From Methanobacterium veterum (GTDB taxonomy: Archaea; Methanobacteriota; Methanobacteria; Methanobacteriales; Methanobacteriaceae): a stretch of 64,000 bases of DNA. The notes under the pieces are model-generated. The model was not told the DNA's origin and searched no databases. It was given only the letters and a program-made list of their open reading frames with translations. Shown piece by piece: positions 17,967-26,499 of this stretch. Where the stretch lies: positions 349,995 to 413,994 of the forward strand of contig NZ_KN050693.1 of NCBI RefSeq assembly GCF_000745485.1, given 5' to 3'. The translations under genes and the position numbers were made by a program. The first letter of the stretch is position 1. Every line of letters begins with the position of its first letter.

Positions 17967-20072
17967 ATGCCCAATAAAAATGATCCGTTTGAATCATTTG
18001 TTAATAAATCAAGGGGAGCAGGTTCACGTATTAATACCCTTAAAATGCGTTTTATTTCATTTCGTAACTCGGTTATAATATCTTTAATAATTTTAATTGG
18101 TTATTTATTTATTGTATTATTATCTAAGGATAAAAATTCAATGGCATGTTTCAGGGATATAGCCGGCCCTCTGATTGAACTGGTAGTAGGCTTCTGTTTG
18201 TTTTATGTAGCAAAACTTTCAATTGTCCAGGGGAAGAGAGTACAAACTTTTTGGTTAATTATAGGTATTGCTTTGCTGTGTTATGGTATAGGGGATGTAA
18301 TATGGGCTATAATGGAATTAGTTCTTCATCAACAATTATTTCCTTCATTTGTGTCTATTTTTTATTTTTTATTTTATTCTTTATTTGTTTTGGGCATAAT
18401 TTATCTTCCAGGAGAACCCCTTTCCAAAAATAAAAAGATCAAAATGATTTTAGATACATCCGTAATATTTATAACTGCTAGCTTTATTTTTGGAATCTTT
18501 TTTTTACCTTACATTAATTCAAGTTATGGTTTGAACAGGATGGGTATGGCTTATGCTGTGGGAGACCTTGTCCTTTTTTTGGCATTACTGAGGATATTAT
18601 TCAATAATTTTAAAGGTTTTTATCGTACTCCTCTGCTGTTATTAGGTATGGGTATCACTGCTCAAATTGTAACTGATAATATTTACAGTTTTCAAGTTAT
18701 ACAAGGCATATCTGTTTCCGGAGGTTTTTTAAACGTAGGATGGCTATTAGCAATATTATTTATTTATTTAGCGGCTACTTTTGAAGTAGATCTTTTAATG
18801 GGCAATAAAAAATGTATGGAATTTGAATTATGGATATATACTCTTAATTTTCCACCTTATTTGCCTTTATTAACTGTGTTAATCACATATGTCCTGGTCA
18901 TACTGATGAACAATAACAAAATTTCTATAAGTGGGCTGTATATTGAAGCTGCTGTTGGAATTATAATACTTTTGGCAGTCTTCAGACAGGGTATTATACT
19001 GAATGAAAATGAAAATCTTTATGCTGCGGCAAAAAAAGAGATTGAGAGCCGCAAAAAATCTGAAGAAGCGCTAAAATTAGCTAATATTTATAACCGTAGT
19101 TTAATTGAAGTGAATTTAGATCCTCTTGTTACAATTGGGCTTGATGGGAAAATTACTGATGTTAATAGTTCTACAGAATCAGTTACAGGTTATTCACGCC
19201 ATGAACTTATAGGTACTGATTTTTCAAGTTACTTTACGGAGCATGATAATGCTCAAGAAGGATACAAAAAAGCTTTTCAGAATGGGTCCGTAAGAAATTA
19301 TCCCCTTGAGATACAGAATAAGAATGGAAAATCTATACCTGTTTTGTATAATGCAACAACCTATAAAGATGAATCTGGTAAGATTATTGGTGTTTTTGCC
19401 GCTGCACGTGATATTACTGAGCTTAAAAAAGCTGAAGATAAACTTAAATCCTCTTTAAATGAAAAAGAATTATTACTTAAGGAAGTTCACCACAGAGTCA
19501 AAAATAACATGCAGATTATAAGCTCTTTGTTGAGCCTTCAATCTAAATATATTACCAATGATTTGACCATACAGGTTCTTAAAGAAAGTGAAGTGCGCAT
19601 AAAAGCAATGGCTTTAGTGCATGAATCGATTTATCTTTCTGATAATCTATCAAATATCCCTTTTCGAAGTTATATCCAGAGACTTGTAATGGATATTATA
19701 ACTCATTACAATGCCCAGTGGATAACTCCCAAATTCAATATTGAAGATATAATTTTTAATATTGAAACAGCTATCCCCTGTGGTTTGATAGTAACTGAAC
19801 TGGTTACGAATTCCATTAAATATGCATTTTTAAAGGACGAAGGACTAATTAGTGTAGAATTTACTCGAGAAATGGATAAGTTAAAATTAACCGTAAGTGA
19901 TAATGGAAGAGGGTTACCTGAACATTTATTACATGAGAAATCTAATTCTTTAGGTCTTTTACTTGTTGAAATGCTTGTAAAACAGCTGGAAGGTGAATTA
20001 AAAATATATAATAGGAATGGAACAACTTTTACCATTATTTTTAAAGAATTAGAATATTTAGAAAGGGTTTAA
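17967..20072 (+). CDS. Membrane sensor histidine kinase (PAS, HisKA_2, HATPase)
   Basis: 701 residues. Eight or more membrane segments fill residues about 30-350. A PAS domain follows (about 375-490, ending GVFAAARDITELKKAED). The dimerisation domain is of the HisKA_2 type (KEVHHRVKNNMQIISSLL), where the first His of HHR is the likely phosphate acceptor. The ATPase domain has the N box NSIKYAF, the G1 box DNGRGLP and a final SLGLLLVEMLVKQLEG. It probably senses a membrane or small-molecule signal and passes phosphate to a response regulator encoded elsewhere, as none is adjacent. A second kinase with the same C-terminal half is encoded near 22.5 kb. Confidence 0.85.
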   Translation: MPNKNDPFESFVNKSRGAGSRINTLKMRFISFRNSVIISLIILIGYLFIVLLSKDKNSMACFRDIAGPLIELVVGFCLFYVAKLSIVQGKRVQTFWLIIGIALLCYGIGDVIWAIMELVLHQQLFPSFVSIFYFLFYSLFVLGIIYLPGEPLSKNKKIKMILDTSVIFITASFIFGIFFLPYINSSYGLNRMGMAYAVGDLVLFLALLRILFNNFKGFYRTPLLLLGMGITAQIVTDNIYSFQVIQGISVSGGFLNVGWLLAILFIYLAATFEVDLLMGNKKCMEFELWIYTLNFPPYLPLLTVLITYVLVILMNNNKISISGLYIEAAVGIIILLAVFRQGIILNENENLYAAAKKEIESRKKSEEALKLANIYNRSLIEVNLDPLVTIGLDGKITDVNSSTESVTGYSRHELIGTDFSSYFTEHDNAQEGYKKAFQNGSVRNYPLEIQNKNGKSIPVLYNATTYKDESGKIIGVFAAARDITELKKAEDKLKSSLNEKELLLKEVHHRVKNNMQIISSLLSLQSKYITNDLTIQVLKESEVRIKAMALVHESIYLSDNLSNIPFRSYIQRLVMDIITHYNAQWITPKFNIEDIIFNIETAIPCGLIVTELVTNSIKYAFLKDEGLISVEFTREMDKLKLTVSDNGRGLPEHLLHEKSNSLGLLLVEMLVKQLEGELKIYNRNGTTFTIIFKELEYLERV

Positions 20073-20197
20073 AGGCTATTTTATATAAATTTACTTTAAA
20101 ATAATTAATTGATGTTTCAAATACGGTAACATTAGGTTTAAATAGTTTTATTACGCTATAAATAAAATATATAACAAATACTACTTAATGGGATTAT

Positions 20198-20458
20198 ATG
20201 ACGGAATTACCTTACAGATTTACAATTGGTCAAATTAAAGAGGGTTATATTGAGCTTCATCCTGATTTTGGAGATGAGTTAGGTTCAGAAGAATATGCCG
20301 TAGTAATTCCACTTGAAGATTTTAACACATATCGAAATGAAAACAAAGTAAATACTGAAATGATATTTGAATTTTTAGAAATGGTCAAAGAAAAGAGTTT
20401 ATATGATATAATGGTTATTATGAAGCAGTTAAAAGAAGAATTAGATGAATCAAAATAG
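20198..20458 (+). CDS. Small hypothetical protein (86 aa)
   Basis: An acidic protein with an N-terminal strand-rich part (YRFTIGQIKEGYIELHPDFGDELG) and a C-terminal helix. The family is unknown to me. It follows the kinase gene on the same strand after 125 bp with its own TATA-like sequence (ATAAATAAAATATA). Its stop lies 2 bp from the stop of the convergent DUF1284 gene. Confidence 0.6.
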   Translation: MTELPYRFTIGQIKEGYIELHPDFGDELGSEEYAVVIPLEDFNTYRNENKVNTEMIFEFLEMVKEKSLYDIMVIMKQLKEELDESK

Positions 20459-20460
20459 AA

Positions 20461-21036
20461 TTATTTGCTGATTAACTCTGTACTAACTTCACATTTCTTT
20501 AGATACCATAGACATTTTTCACTCCATCTGCAGTCTCCACATATATCTTTCACGTCAAAATATGTTTTTAGTTTCTCATTTGTAATTTTAAATATTTCTC
20601 CTGCTTCAAAAATAGATCCTGGAGATATATCTAGTTTTTTAAGTACCTTAAGGTCCATTGCTATGATTTTATTATTGGCCGTCAAAATCTTTGATTTTGG
20701 GGTTGAAAGAAACTTTCGAAAATCTGTCAAATCTTCGATTTTCGATGCATCGGAACGGAGTTCTGAATGCTTCGTTTCTTGAACCGCAAAAACGTTGTTT
20801 TTGCCGGCCCCGAACACTTTGTGTTCGATGGATTCCTGACTTTCTTGACATTTCTCATTGATATTGTATGGACAGCAGGTACAGATTGAATCTGTCTCTG
20901 CGACTATTTCTATTTCATGCTCAGGAAAATTTTGCAGGATTTCAATTACTTCAGCCATATTTTTGCTGAAATCTTCGCTGTATCCGTATCCCTGGAATCC
21001 CTGCATGCATAAAAGGTGGTGTGCTCGAATTTTCAT
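20461..21036 (-). CDS. DUF1284 family Cys-rich protein with in-frame palindromic repeat insertion
   Basis: The family starts at MKIRAHHLLCMQGFQGYGYS, so the ATG at 21036 is used rather than an upstream frame extension. Conserved cysteines lie in SICTCCPYN, EKC, ICGDCRWSEKC and KKC, and suggest a metal or cluster site; the function is unknown. Family members as I know them pass directly from the first Cys cluster to the DLKVLKKLDISPG region. Here about 50 extra residues (about 70-120) intervene, encoded by a chain of hairpins at 20683-20827. The insertion keeps the frame open. The GGAG of the ribosome binding site lies in another hairpin (21050-21066). Confidence 0.75.
   Translation of the reverse strand: MKIRAHHLLCMQGFQGYGYSEDFSKNMAEVIEILQNFPEHEIEIVAETDSICTCCPYNINEKCQESQESIEHKVFGAGKNNVFAVQETKHSELRSDASKIEDLTDFRKFLSTPKSKILTANNKIIAMDLKVLKKLDISPGSIFEAGEIFKITNEKLKTYFDVKDICGDCRWSEKCLWYLKKCEVSTELISK
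20683..20827. repeat. Hairpin modules inside the DUF1284 coding sequence
   Basis: Five palindromes in 145 bp: CAAAATC-TTT-GATTTTG (20683-20699), GAAAG-AAA-CTTTC (20705-20717), CGAAAATC with GATTTTCG (20717-20744), GCAAAAAC-GTT-GTTTTTGC (20786-20804) and CGAACAC-TTT-GTGTTCG (20811-20827). Four of the five have perfect stems with exactly three loop bases, the signature of the module family seen in intergenic regions here. Confidence 0.75.
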
Positions 21037-21049
21037 TGTTTGTAAAACT

Positions 21050-21258
21050 CTCCAAAGGATTTGGAGCACTCAAACACGTAGTGTTTGATGGCACAAAAAT
21101 CTTCGATTTTTGTTAGCCTGCAGAACTCTCAAAACCTCCTTTTTTGGAGCGCAAATCGAAGTTAGAAAAATACAAAGTATTTTTCTACATAAAAAATGGA
21201 AGATTTTTTAAGATTTGCAAGCTTCGTTTGGAACGGTAAAAATTCTAGGAATTTTTAC
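21050..21258. repeat. Modular hairpin array between DUF1284 gene and bioY
   Basis: Modules include CTCCAAA-GGA-TTTGGAG (21050-21066), TCAAACAC-GTA-GTGTTTGA (21070-21088), ACAAAAATC-TTC-GATTTTTGT (21093-21113), AGAAAAATAC-AAA-GTATTTTTCT and GTAAAAATTC-TAG-GAATTTTTAC (21236-21258). Stems are perfect, 7-10 bp, with three-base loops. The first module holds the ribosome binding site of the DUF1284 gene on the minus strand. Confidence 0.75.
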
Positions 21259-21301
21259 ATCTATAGTTTAAAAATAAAAAATTAGAAGATCCTGATGGTT
21301 A

Positions 21302-21964
21302 TCAGAATATTCTCCAGTTTGCTGCTTTTTTAACGTCTACTTCTTCACCAAATGCTTCTTTAGGTGTTATTGCTTTAGTTAATGCTGCTGCCCCTCCAAT
21401 CTTCATTATGTCGCCAATAACGAATGGAAGAACTCCCATTGCAAGTAAACTCCATAAAGTTGGTTGTGCACCGTTTGCAGTCATCCATAGGCTTAAACCT
21501 ATTACTCCTGGAACATATAACATGATGAAGTTTGCAATAAACATCAATCCAAGCATAGATGTAAAGCTTCTTGCTCTGATGTATTTATCAGTAAAATGGC
21601 CGAGGAATAAGGACATGATAATAAATCCAATGAGATATCCTCCACTTGCACATAAAATTGCATCAAGGCCTCCTGACATTCCAGCAAACCATGGGACTCC
21701 AATTAAGCCTATTACAACATATAGGGCTTGGCTAATTCCTCCCCAATATCTGCCAAGGATAATTCCGGCCATTAACACTGCAAAGGTCTGTCCTGTTACA
21801 GGTACGGGGGTCCATGGAAGAGGTATTATTATTTGCGCTGAGATCCCTGTAATACATGCCATTATCAAAGCTAAGACTGTTTTATTTACAAATGAAGAAT
21901 CATGGCGCCATTTAAAGAAGTTGTACCTCTTTTCGAAATAACTATTAACCATAGGTGTTTGCAT
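21302..21964 (-). CDS. bioY: Biotin transporter substrate-binding subunit BioY
   Basis: BioY is the membrane component that binds biotin in ECF-type transport. The family motif GQTFAVLMAGIILGRYWGGISQALYVVIG is present in pieces, followed by GGYLIGF and six hydrophobic segments. At 220 residues it carries an N-terminal extension of about 25 residues (MVNSYFEKRYNFFKWRHD) before the first membrane helix. The start has an AGGAGGCAAAATA ribosome binding site. No ATPase or EcfT gene is adjacent, so it works alone or with a shared module. A palindrome upstream (21997-22016) is a candidate operator. Confidence 0.92.
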   Translation of the reverse strand: MQTPMVNSYFEKRYNFFKWRHDSSFVNKTVLALIMACITGISAQIIIPLPWTPVPVTGQTFAVLMAGIILGRYWGGISQALYVVIGLIGVPWFAGMSGGLDAILCASGGYLIGFIIMSLFLGHFTDKYIRARSFTSMLGLMFIANFIMLYVPGVIGLSLWMTANGAQPTLWSLLAMGVLPFVIGDIMKIGGAAALTKAITPKEAFGEEVDVKKAANWRIF

Positions 21965-21996
21965 TATTTTGCCTCCTAATTAATATCACTTTAAAA

Positions 21997-22016
21997 AAAT
22001 ATCATAATTGATATTT
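21997..22016. promoter_or_regulatory. Perfect 8-4-8 palindrome upstream of bioY
   Basis: AAATATCA (21997-22004), spacer TAAT, and TGATATTT (22009-22016) are exact inverted copies, 33 bp before the bioY start codon and overlapping the likely promoter. This is a good place for a repressor of biotin uptake. The regulator is not identified; no biotin regulator gene is in the window. Confidence 0.5.
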
Positions 22017-22548
22017 AAGCATATTTTACACACAATTCAAAGAATTTTGTGAACGTCAAAAAATACTGATTAAAAAATCGTGTATATTGTATATCAAAGT
22101 GAATAATACTCTCTAAATGAGTATTTTATCCCATTATTGATTAGATTTAAATATTATAAATACTTTGTTTTCATATTTTTGGGATGTAGTATAGTAATGC
22201 ACTGAATTAAATTAGAAAGATATACATTTAATGCTATAAAATAATTTCTGAAATGGTTTTGTTGGTTTTATAATCAGTTATAGCACTTTATTATAAAAAT
22301 GGGGGGATAATATGGTTAATTATAGAGGTATATGTGATTCTTTTTTTTAATGTGATCTAAAAACTGATTAAATTGGTGTTATGTTTTTTATTATTCATAA
22401 TAACTTGAATTAAAAGAAAATATATTGATATGATGCTATACAAATTAAAGAAAAGTTATATAAATTAATATTACAAAAACAAGTTTATATGACTAATATT
22501 CACTTTTGTTGTAAATTGGTACAATTTAAATTTTGGGGCGTCTAAGAA
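22017..22548. other. Intergenic stretch with a 12-codon mini frame
   Basis: Between the divergent bioY and sensor kinase genes. The only feature beyond promoters is a 12-residue frame at 22312-22350 with a strong GGGGGGATAAT ribosome binding site before ATG, ending in TTTTTTTTAA. It could be a leader peptide or chance. Confidence 0.35.
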
Positions 22549-24741
22549 ATGAATATATATGCGTTAGTATCGCTTTTATCATCTATTTTATGTATTTTTC
22601 TTGCTAATTTTATTTATTATAAGAATACCCGGAGTAAGTTAAATCAACTAACTGCATTAATGTGTTTTATGCTTGCATATTTATTGTTCCTTGAATTTGG
22701 ATACAGGCAGGCAGAAACGTATTATGTGGCTAATTTATGGTATATTGGTAGTTTTATATGGATTATATCTGCATCACTTATTTTACATGTAGTTTTAGTT
22801 GTCACTGACAGGTTAAACTCTGAAAATAAATTGAAAATTCTTTCTTTGGTATATGTTCCATCAATAATTGTTTCAATTTATTTTATTATATCTAACTTAA
22901 CATCTGTGAATATGGTACGAGAATACTGGGGCTGGACATATTCTGTACAGCTTAACCCTTTACTTTTTGGTTTAAGTGATCTGTGGTTAACAGCCCTTAT
23001 AGTTACATCATTAGTTTTAGCTTATTTACACTATAGAAAATCCGATACTGAGGAAAGAAAGCTGGCTAAATATCTTATTTTAGGATTATCTTTCACTATG
23101 GCGATAGGTATTGCTACTGATGTCATGTCTTCATTCTCTATTAAAATTCCTGAAACATTTTATACTGCAGCTGTTTTAGGTATAGCATTACTATGTTATG
23201 GAATTGTAAGGTATAGGCTCCCTCAATTAACTCCTGCTATGGCTGCTGATGAAATAGTTTCGGCAATGTCTAATTTTTCAGTGTTAATAGACAATGAAAA
23301 TAGAATTAAAAATGTTAACAGCATAGGATTAAAATTGTTAGGCTACGGAAAATCAGAAATTTATGGAAAAGATATGAAAATGATATTTTCTGAAGATTTA
23401 AGCGCTTTTAAAGTTTATAAAGCTACAGAAAATTGTATTTCTAATTTTGAAACAATTATGAGGGCTAAAGATGGAAAAGCTATACCGGTTCTTATGTCCA
23501 TAGCTCCTATTAGTTACAGTTCTCATAAATTAGGTATATTATGTGTCGGCAGTGATATAACTAAGATTCGACAGAAAGAATTACATAAAAACCTGTTAAC
23601 TCAACAAATAATTGAAAGACAGGAAACTTTACTGGATTTATCCCAAAAAGATTTGTCTAACATGCCTGAAGGCCTACAAAAAATTACTGAAGCATCTTTT
23701 AAAACAATTAATGTTGATCGAGTTAGTATATGGTTATTTGATTTTGATAAAACAAAAATCATTTGTCAGGATTGTTATAATGGTAAAAGCCATGATCAAG
23801 GTTTAATTTTGGAAGCAGCAAAATATCCTCGATATTTTGAGGCCATGAAAAAATTTCATAATGTAACTGCTGCCAATGCTCAGGGTTATTATTATACTTC
23901 TGAATTAAATGAATCTTATTTTAAACCTAACGGCATCTGTTCATTGATGGATGTTCCTATATGGCTGGAAGGGGAATTAGTGGGAGTACTTTGCCATGAA
24001 ACATTCAAAACTAGACACTGGAAATTTGAAGAGCAGGATTTTGTAGCTTCACTTGCAAATTTAATATCTTTAGGGCTGGAAGCTTCTAAACGTAAAAAAG
24101 CAGAGGAAGATCTCAAAGCTTCACTTAAGGAAAAAGAAATTCTTATGAAGGAAATCCATCACAGGGCAAAAAACAATTTAACAATTATATCCAGTCTGTT
24201 AAATCTGCAGTCCCGCCATATCAATGATAAAGAGGCGTTAGGTGTTTTTAGAGAAAGCCAGAATAGAGCTAGATCTATGGCCTTAATCCATGAGAAGCTT
24301 TACCGGTCGGATGATTTAAGGAAAATCGATTTTGGTGAATATATTAGGAGTTTAACTATAGAACTCTTCAATTCTTACAGAGCATCTCAAGGAATCGAAT
24401 TAAATATGGATATAGCTAATATAGATTTAGATATTAACACTGCAGTTCCTTTAGCTTTAATCGTAAATGAAATTGTAACTAACAGCCTGAAATACGCGTT
24501 TCCTGATAAAAAAACAGGTAATGTATCAGTACACTTTGCTAAAAATGCCGATGAAATGCAGTTAATTGTAGAAGACAATGGTATAGGGTTCCCAGGTGAC
24601 CTGGACTTTAGAAATACAAATTCATTAGGTATGCAGCTTGTAACCAGCTTAACCGATCAAATAAAAGGTAGTATTAGGCTGGAGAGAGATGAAGGAACTA
24701 AATTCATCATTGATTTTAAAGAAAAGCTTTATAATAATTGA
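22549..24741 (+). CDS. Membrane sensor histidine kinase (7TM, PAS, GAF, HisKA_2, HATPase)
   Basis: 730 residues. Seven membrane segments occupy about 1-225, in the layout of the N-terminal 7TM domain of histidine kinases. A PAS domain (about 235-345, ending GSDITKIRQKEL), a GAF domain (about 365-510, VDRVSIWLFDFDKTKIIC), the HisKA_2 dimerisation domain (KEIHHRAKNNLTIISSLL) and the ATPase domain (NSLKYAFP, DNGIGFPGD, SLGMQLVTSLTDQIKG) follow. The likely phosphate acceptor is the first His of HHR. No receiver gene is next to it. It shares its C-terminal third with the kinase at 18-20 kb, which points to duplication or sensor swapping. Confidence 0.87.
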   Translation: MNIYALVSLLSSILCIFLANFIYYKNTRSKLNQLTALMCFMLAYLLFLEFGYRQAETYYVANLWYIGSFIWIISASLILHVVLVVTDRLNSENKLKILSLVYVPSIIVSIYFIISNLTSVNMVREYWGWTYSVQLNPLLFGLSDLWLTALIVTSLVLAYLHYRKSDTEERKLAKYLILGLSFTMAIGIATDVMSSFSIKIPETFYTAAVLGIALLCYGIVRYRLPQLTPAMAADEIVSAMSNFSVLIDNENRIKNVNSIGLKLLGYGKSEIYGKDMKMIFSEDLSAFKVYKATENCISNFETIMRAKDGKAIPVLMSIAPISYSSHKLGILCVGSDITKIRQKELHKNLLTQQIIERQETLLDLSQKDLSNMPEGLQKITEASFKTINVDRVSIWLFDFDKTKIICQDCYNGKSHDQGLILEAAKYPRYFEAMKKFHNVTAANAQGYYYTSELNESYFKPNGICSLMDVPIWLEGELVGVLCHETFKTRHWKFEEQDFVASLANLISLGLEASKRKKAEEDLKASLKEKEILMKEIHHRAKNNLTIISSLLNLQSRHINDKEALGVFRESQNRARSMALIHEKLYRSDDLRKIDFGEYIRSLTIELFNSYRASQGIELNMDIANIDLDINTAVPLALIVNEIVTNSLKYAFPDKKTGNVSVHFAKNADEMQLIVEDNGIGFPGDLDFRNTNSLGMQLVTSLTDQIKGSIRLERDEGTKFIIDFKEKLYNN

Positions 24742-24903
24742 ATTTTTACATTAAATATTTTTAGATTATTTTTAACTGAAGAAATTTCATTGTAAATGAT
24801 GTAAAAATTTGGAAATACAATTCAGACAGTGCTGAATGCTGTCAAAAAATGAATTTAAAATATGGTGGAAAAAGAAGTATCATATCTGGGGCATACTGGT
24901 GAG

Positions 24904-25851
24904 TTATACTACTGTAATGGGGATTAATTCTTCGGGATATGGCTCAAAGAAGGTTTGATTCATTAAATATTCATTATTAAAACGTATTACCCATGATTTT
25001 AAAATATTTAAACACACGAACAGTGGAAAAATGCCGTTTCTGTATTTTTCTACAGAATCTAAAAAGAAAGCTTTCTCATTATGTGTCAGTTCTTTACTAA
25101 AGTAACCCAAAGCGTGCATTAAGACATTAATATTGGCTGTATATTGGGGAGGTTCTAAAATACTGTTATGGAAAACAGTTTGATATTTCGAAATTAAATC
25201 ATCAAATGTTCTTTTATCTGGATTACTAATTAGCCTTCCCATTTTTCTCATATTTTCCTGATTATGTGCCATTAAAAGCATTTTATTATTTGAATGGAAT
25301 TTAATGAGTTCATTAAGGCTTCTAGATTCTTTTACTTTTCGAAAATCAGATAATATGTATAATTTGGTTAAAAAGTTTTCTCTTATTTTAAGATTTCTAA
25401 GACGGCCTTCATCTTCAACTGCAAGATATGGAAACTTTTCTAGAACTTCATTTCCAAAAAATCCAGCTCTACTTTTTGTTCTTGAATTTTCAAAACCATG
25501 ATAGACTTTAACTGCTTTAATGCCGCATGAAGGAGATCTATTCTTTAAAATAAAACCATCGATGCCATTTACTTCATTCAGATATTCATCGATAAATTTT
25601 TTCATTTTATCTGTTAAATCAAGTCCCGTTGCCGGTTGATAAAGCCTTAATTCACCTTCAAGCTCAATAATTCTTATTGGATCTCTTGGTATTCCAAGAC
25701 CTATTTCAACTTCAGGGCATACTGGGTAAAAATCAACATATTCATTAAGTTTTTCAACAAAATTGCTTTTAATTATAAGTCCATTATATCTACAGGCTTC
25801 AAAGCCTATACATTTACTTACAATTACCTTGGGTTTTACAAATTTTCTCAA
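24904..25851 (-). CDS. DUF523 (TudS-like) and DUF1722 (YbgA-like) fusion protein
   Basis: The first domain carries the DUF523 cysteines in SKCIGFEACRYNG, VCPEVEIGLGIPR and NRSPSCGIK. This family includes thiouracil desulfurase TudS, which holds a 4Fe-4S cluster. The second domain (about 200-315, LMAHNQENMRKMGRLI, FFLDSVEKYRNG) is the YbgA-type DUF1722 helical domain. Such fusions are common in bacteria and archaea. The start is placed at TTG 25851 because the family begins KPKVIVSKC and a longer frame would overlap the upstream tspO. The two genes are probably co-transcribed. The true substrate is not known. Confidence 0.85.
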   Translation of the reverse strand: MRKFVKPKVIVSKCIGFEACRYNGLIIKSNFVEKLNEYVDFYPVCPEVEIGLGIPRDPIRIIELEGELRLYQPATGLDLTDKMKKFIDEYLNEVNGIDGFILKNRSPSCGIKAVKVYHGFENSRTKSRAGFFGNEVLEKFPYLAVEDEGRLRNLKIRENFLTKLYILSDFRKVKESRSLNELIKFHSNNKMLLMAHNQENMRKMGRLISNPDKRTFDDLISKYQTVFHNSILEPPQYTANINVLMHALGYFSKELTHNEKAFFLDSVEKYRNGIFPLFVCLNILKSWVIRFNNEYLMNQTFFEPYPEELIPITVV

Positions 25852-25892
25852 GATATAACCTTCTACACTCAAAATAAAAAAATTAGGGTATT

Positions 25893-26381
25893 TTAGATAT
25901 TTAAAAGGTACACTGTGTAAGTTAAGTAAGAGGCAATAGTTACCCATATTATGTAAGGTAAAAGGAGTATTCCTGCGGGTTTAGATATCCTGTAAAATGC
26001 AATGATTGTTGCAAGTATCGCTATCCATAAGAACACTATTTCAATTAGCCCTCCAAGCAACGACTGTAATCCAAAGAATATAACTGACCATAAAACGTTT
26101 AAAACAAGCTGTACTGCAAAAATAATGACTGCAATTTTAACATCTCTTCTCCAAAGACCTTTACGCCATACAAGGAAAAGTGCGATACCCATTAATATAA
26201 AAAGAGTTGTCCATACAGGTCCAAACACCCAGTTAGGCGGTGCCCAATCTGGTTTTATAATGGAGGCATACCATGTTGGTATAGAAGACATTGTGGCAAT
26301 GGAGCCTATGAAACCTGCAATTAACGGAATTAATATGGATACTACCAGTTTTAAAATTTCTGATTTTTTAAGGCTTTCCAT
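25893..26381 (-). CDS. tspO: TspO/MBR family membrane protein
   Basis: 162 residues, five membrane helices. The family signature KPDWAPPNWVFGPVWTTLFILMG is present in pieces, with Trp and Pro residues of the porphyrin/sterol binding side. Bacterial TspO proteins bind and photodegrade porphyrins or respond to stress. The role in methanogens is open. An AAGGAGTG ribosome binding site precedes the ATG. It is followed 41 bp later by the TudS/YbgA gene on the same strand. Confidence 0.9.
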   Translation of the reverse strand: MESLKKSEILKLVVSILIPLIAGFIGSIATMSSIPTWYASIIKPDWAPPNWVFGPVWTTLFILMGIALFLVWRKGLWRRDVKIAVIIFAVQLVLNVLWSVIFFGLQSLLGGLIEIVFLWIAILATIIAFYRISKPAGILLLPYIIWVTIASYLTYTVYLLNI

Positions 26382-26499
26382 TATTTACACTCCTTAGAAT
26401 TTTAATTATCTATTAATAATTATATTGTTTTTAATAATAGATAGTTTTTACTGTTTTATGGTGTACATTTTTGAATATGTACAAAAAATGAAATTAAGT

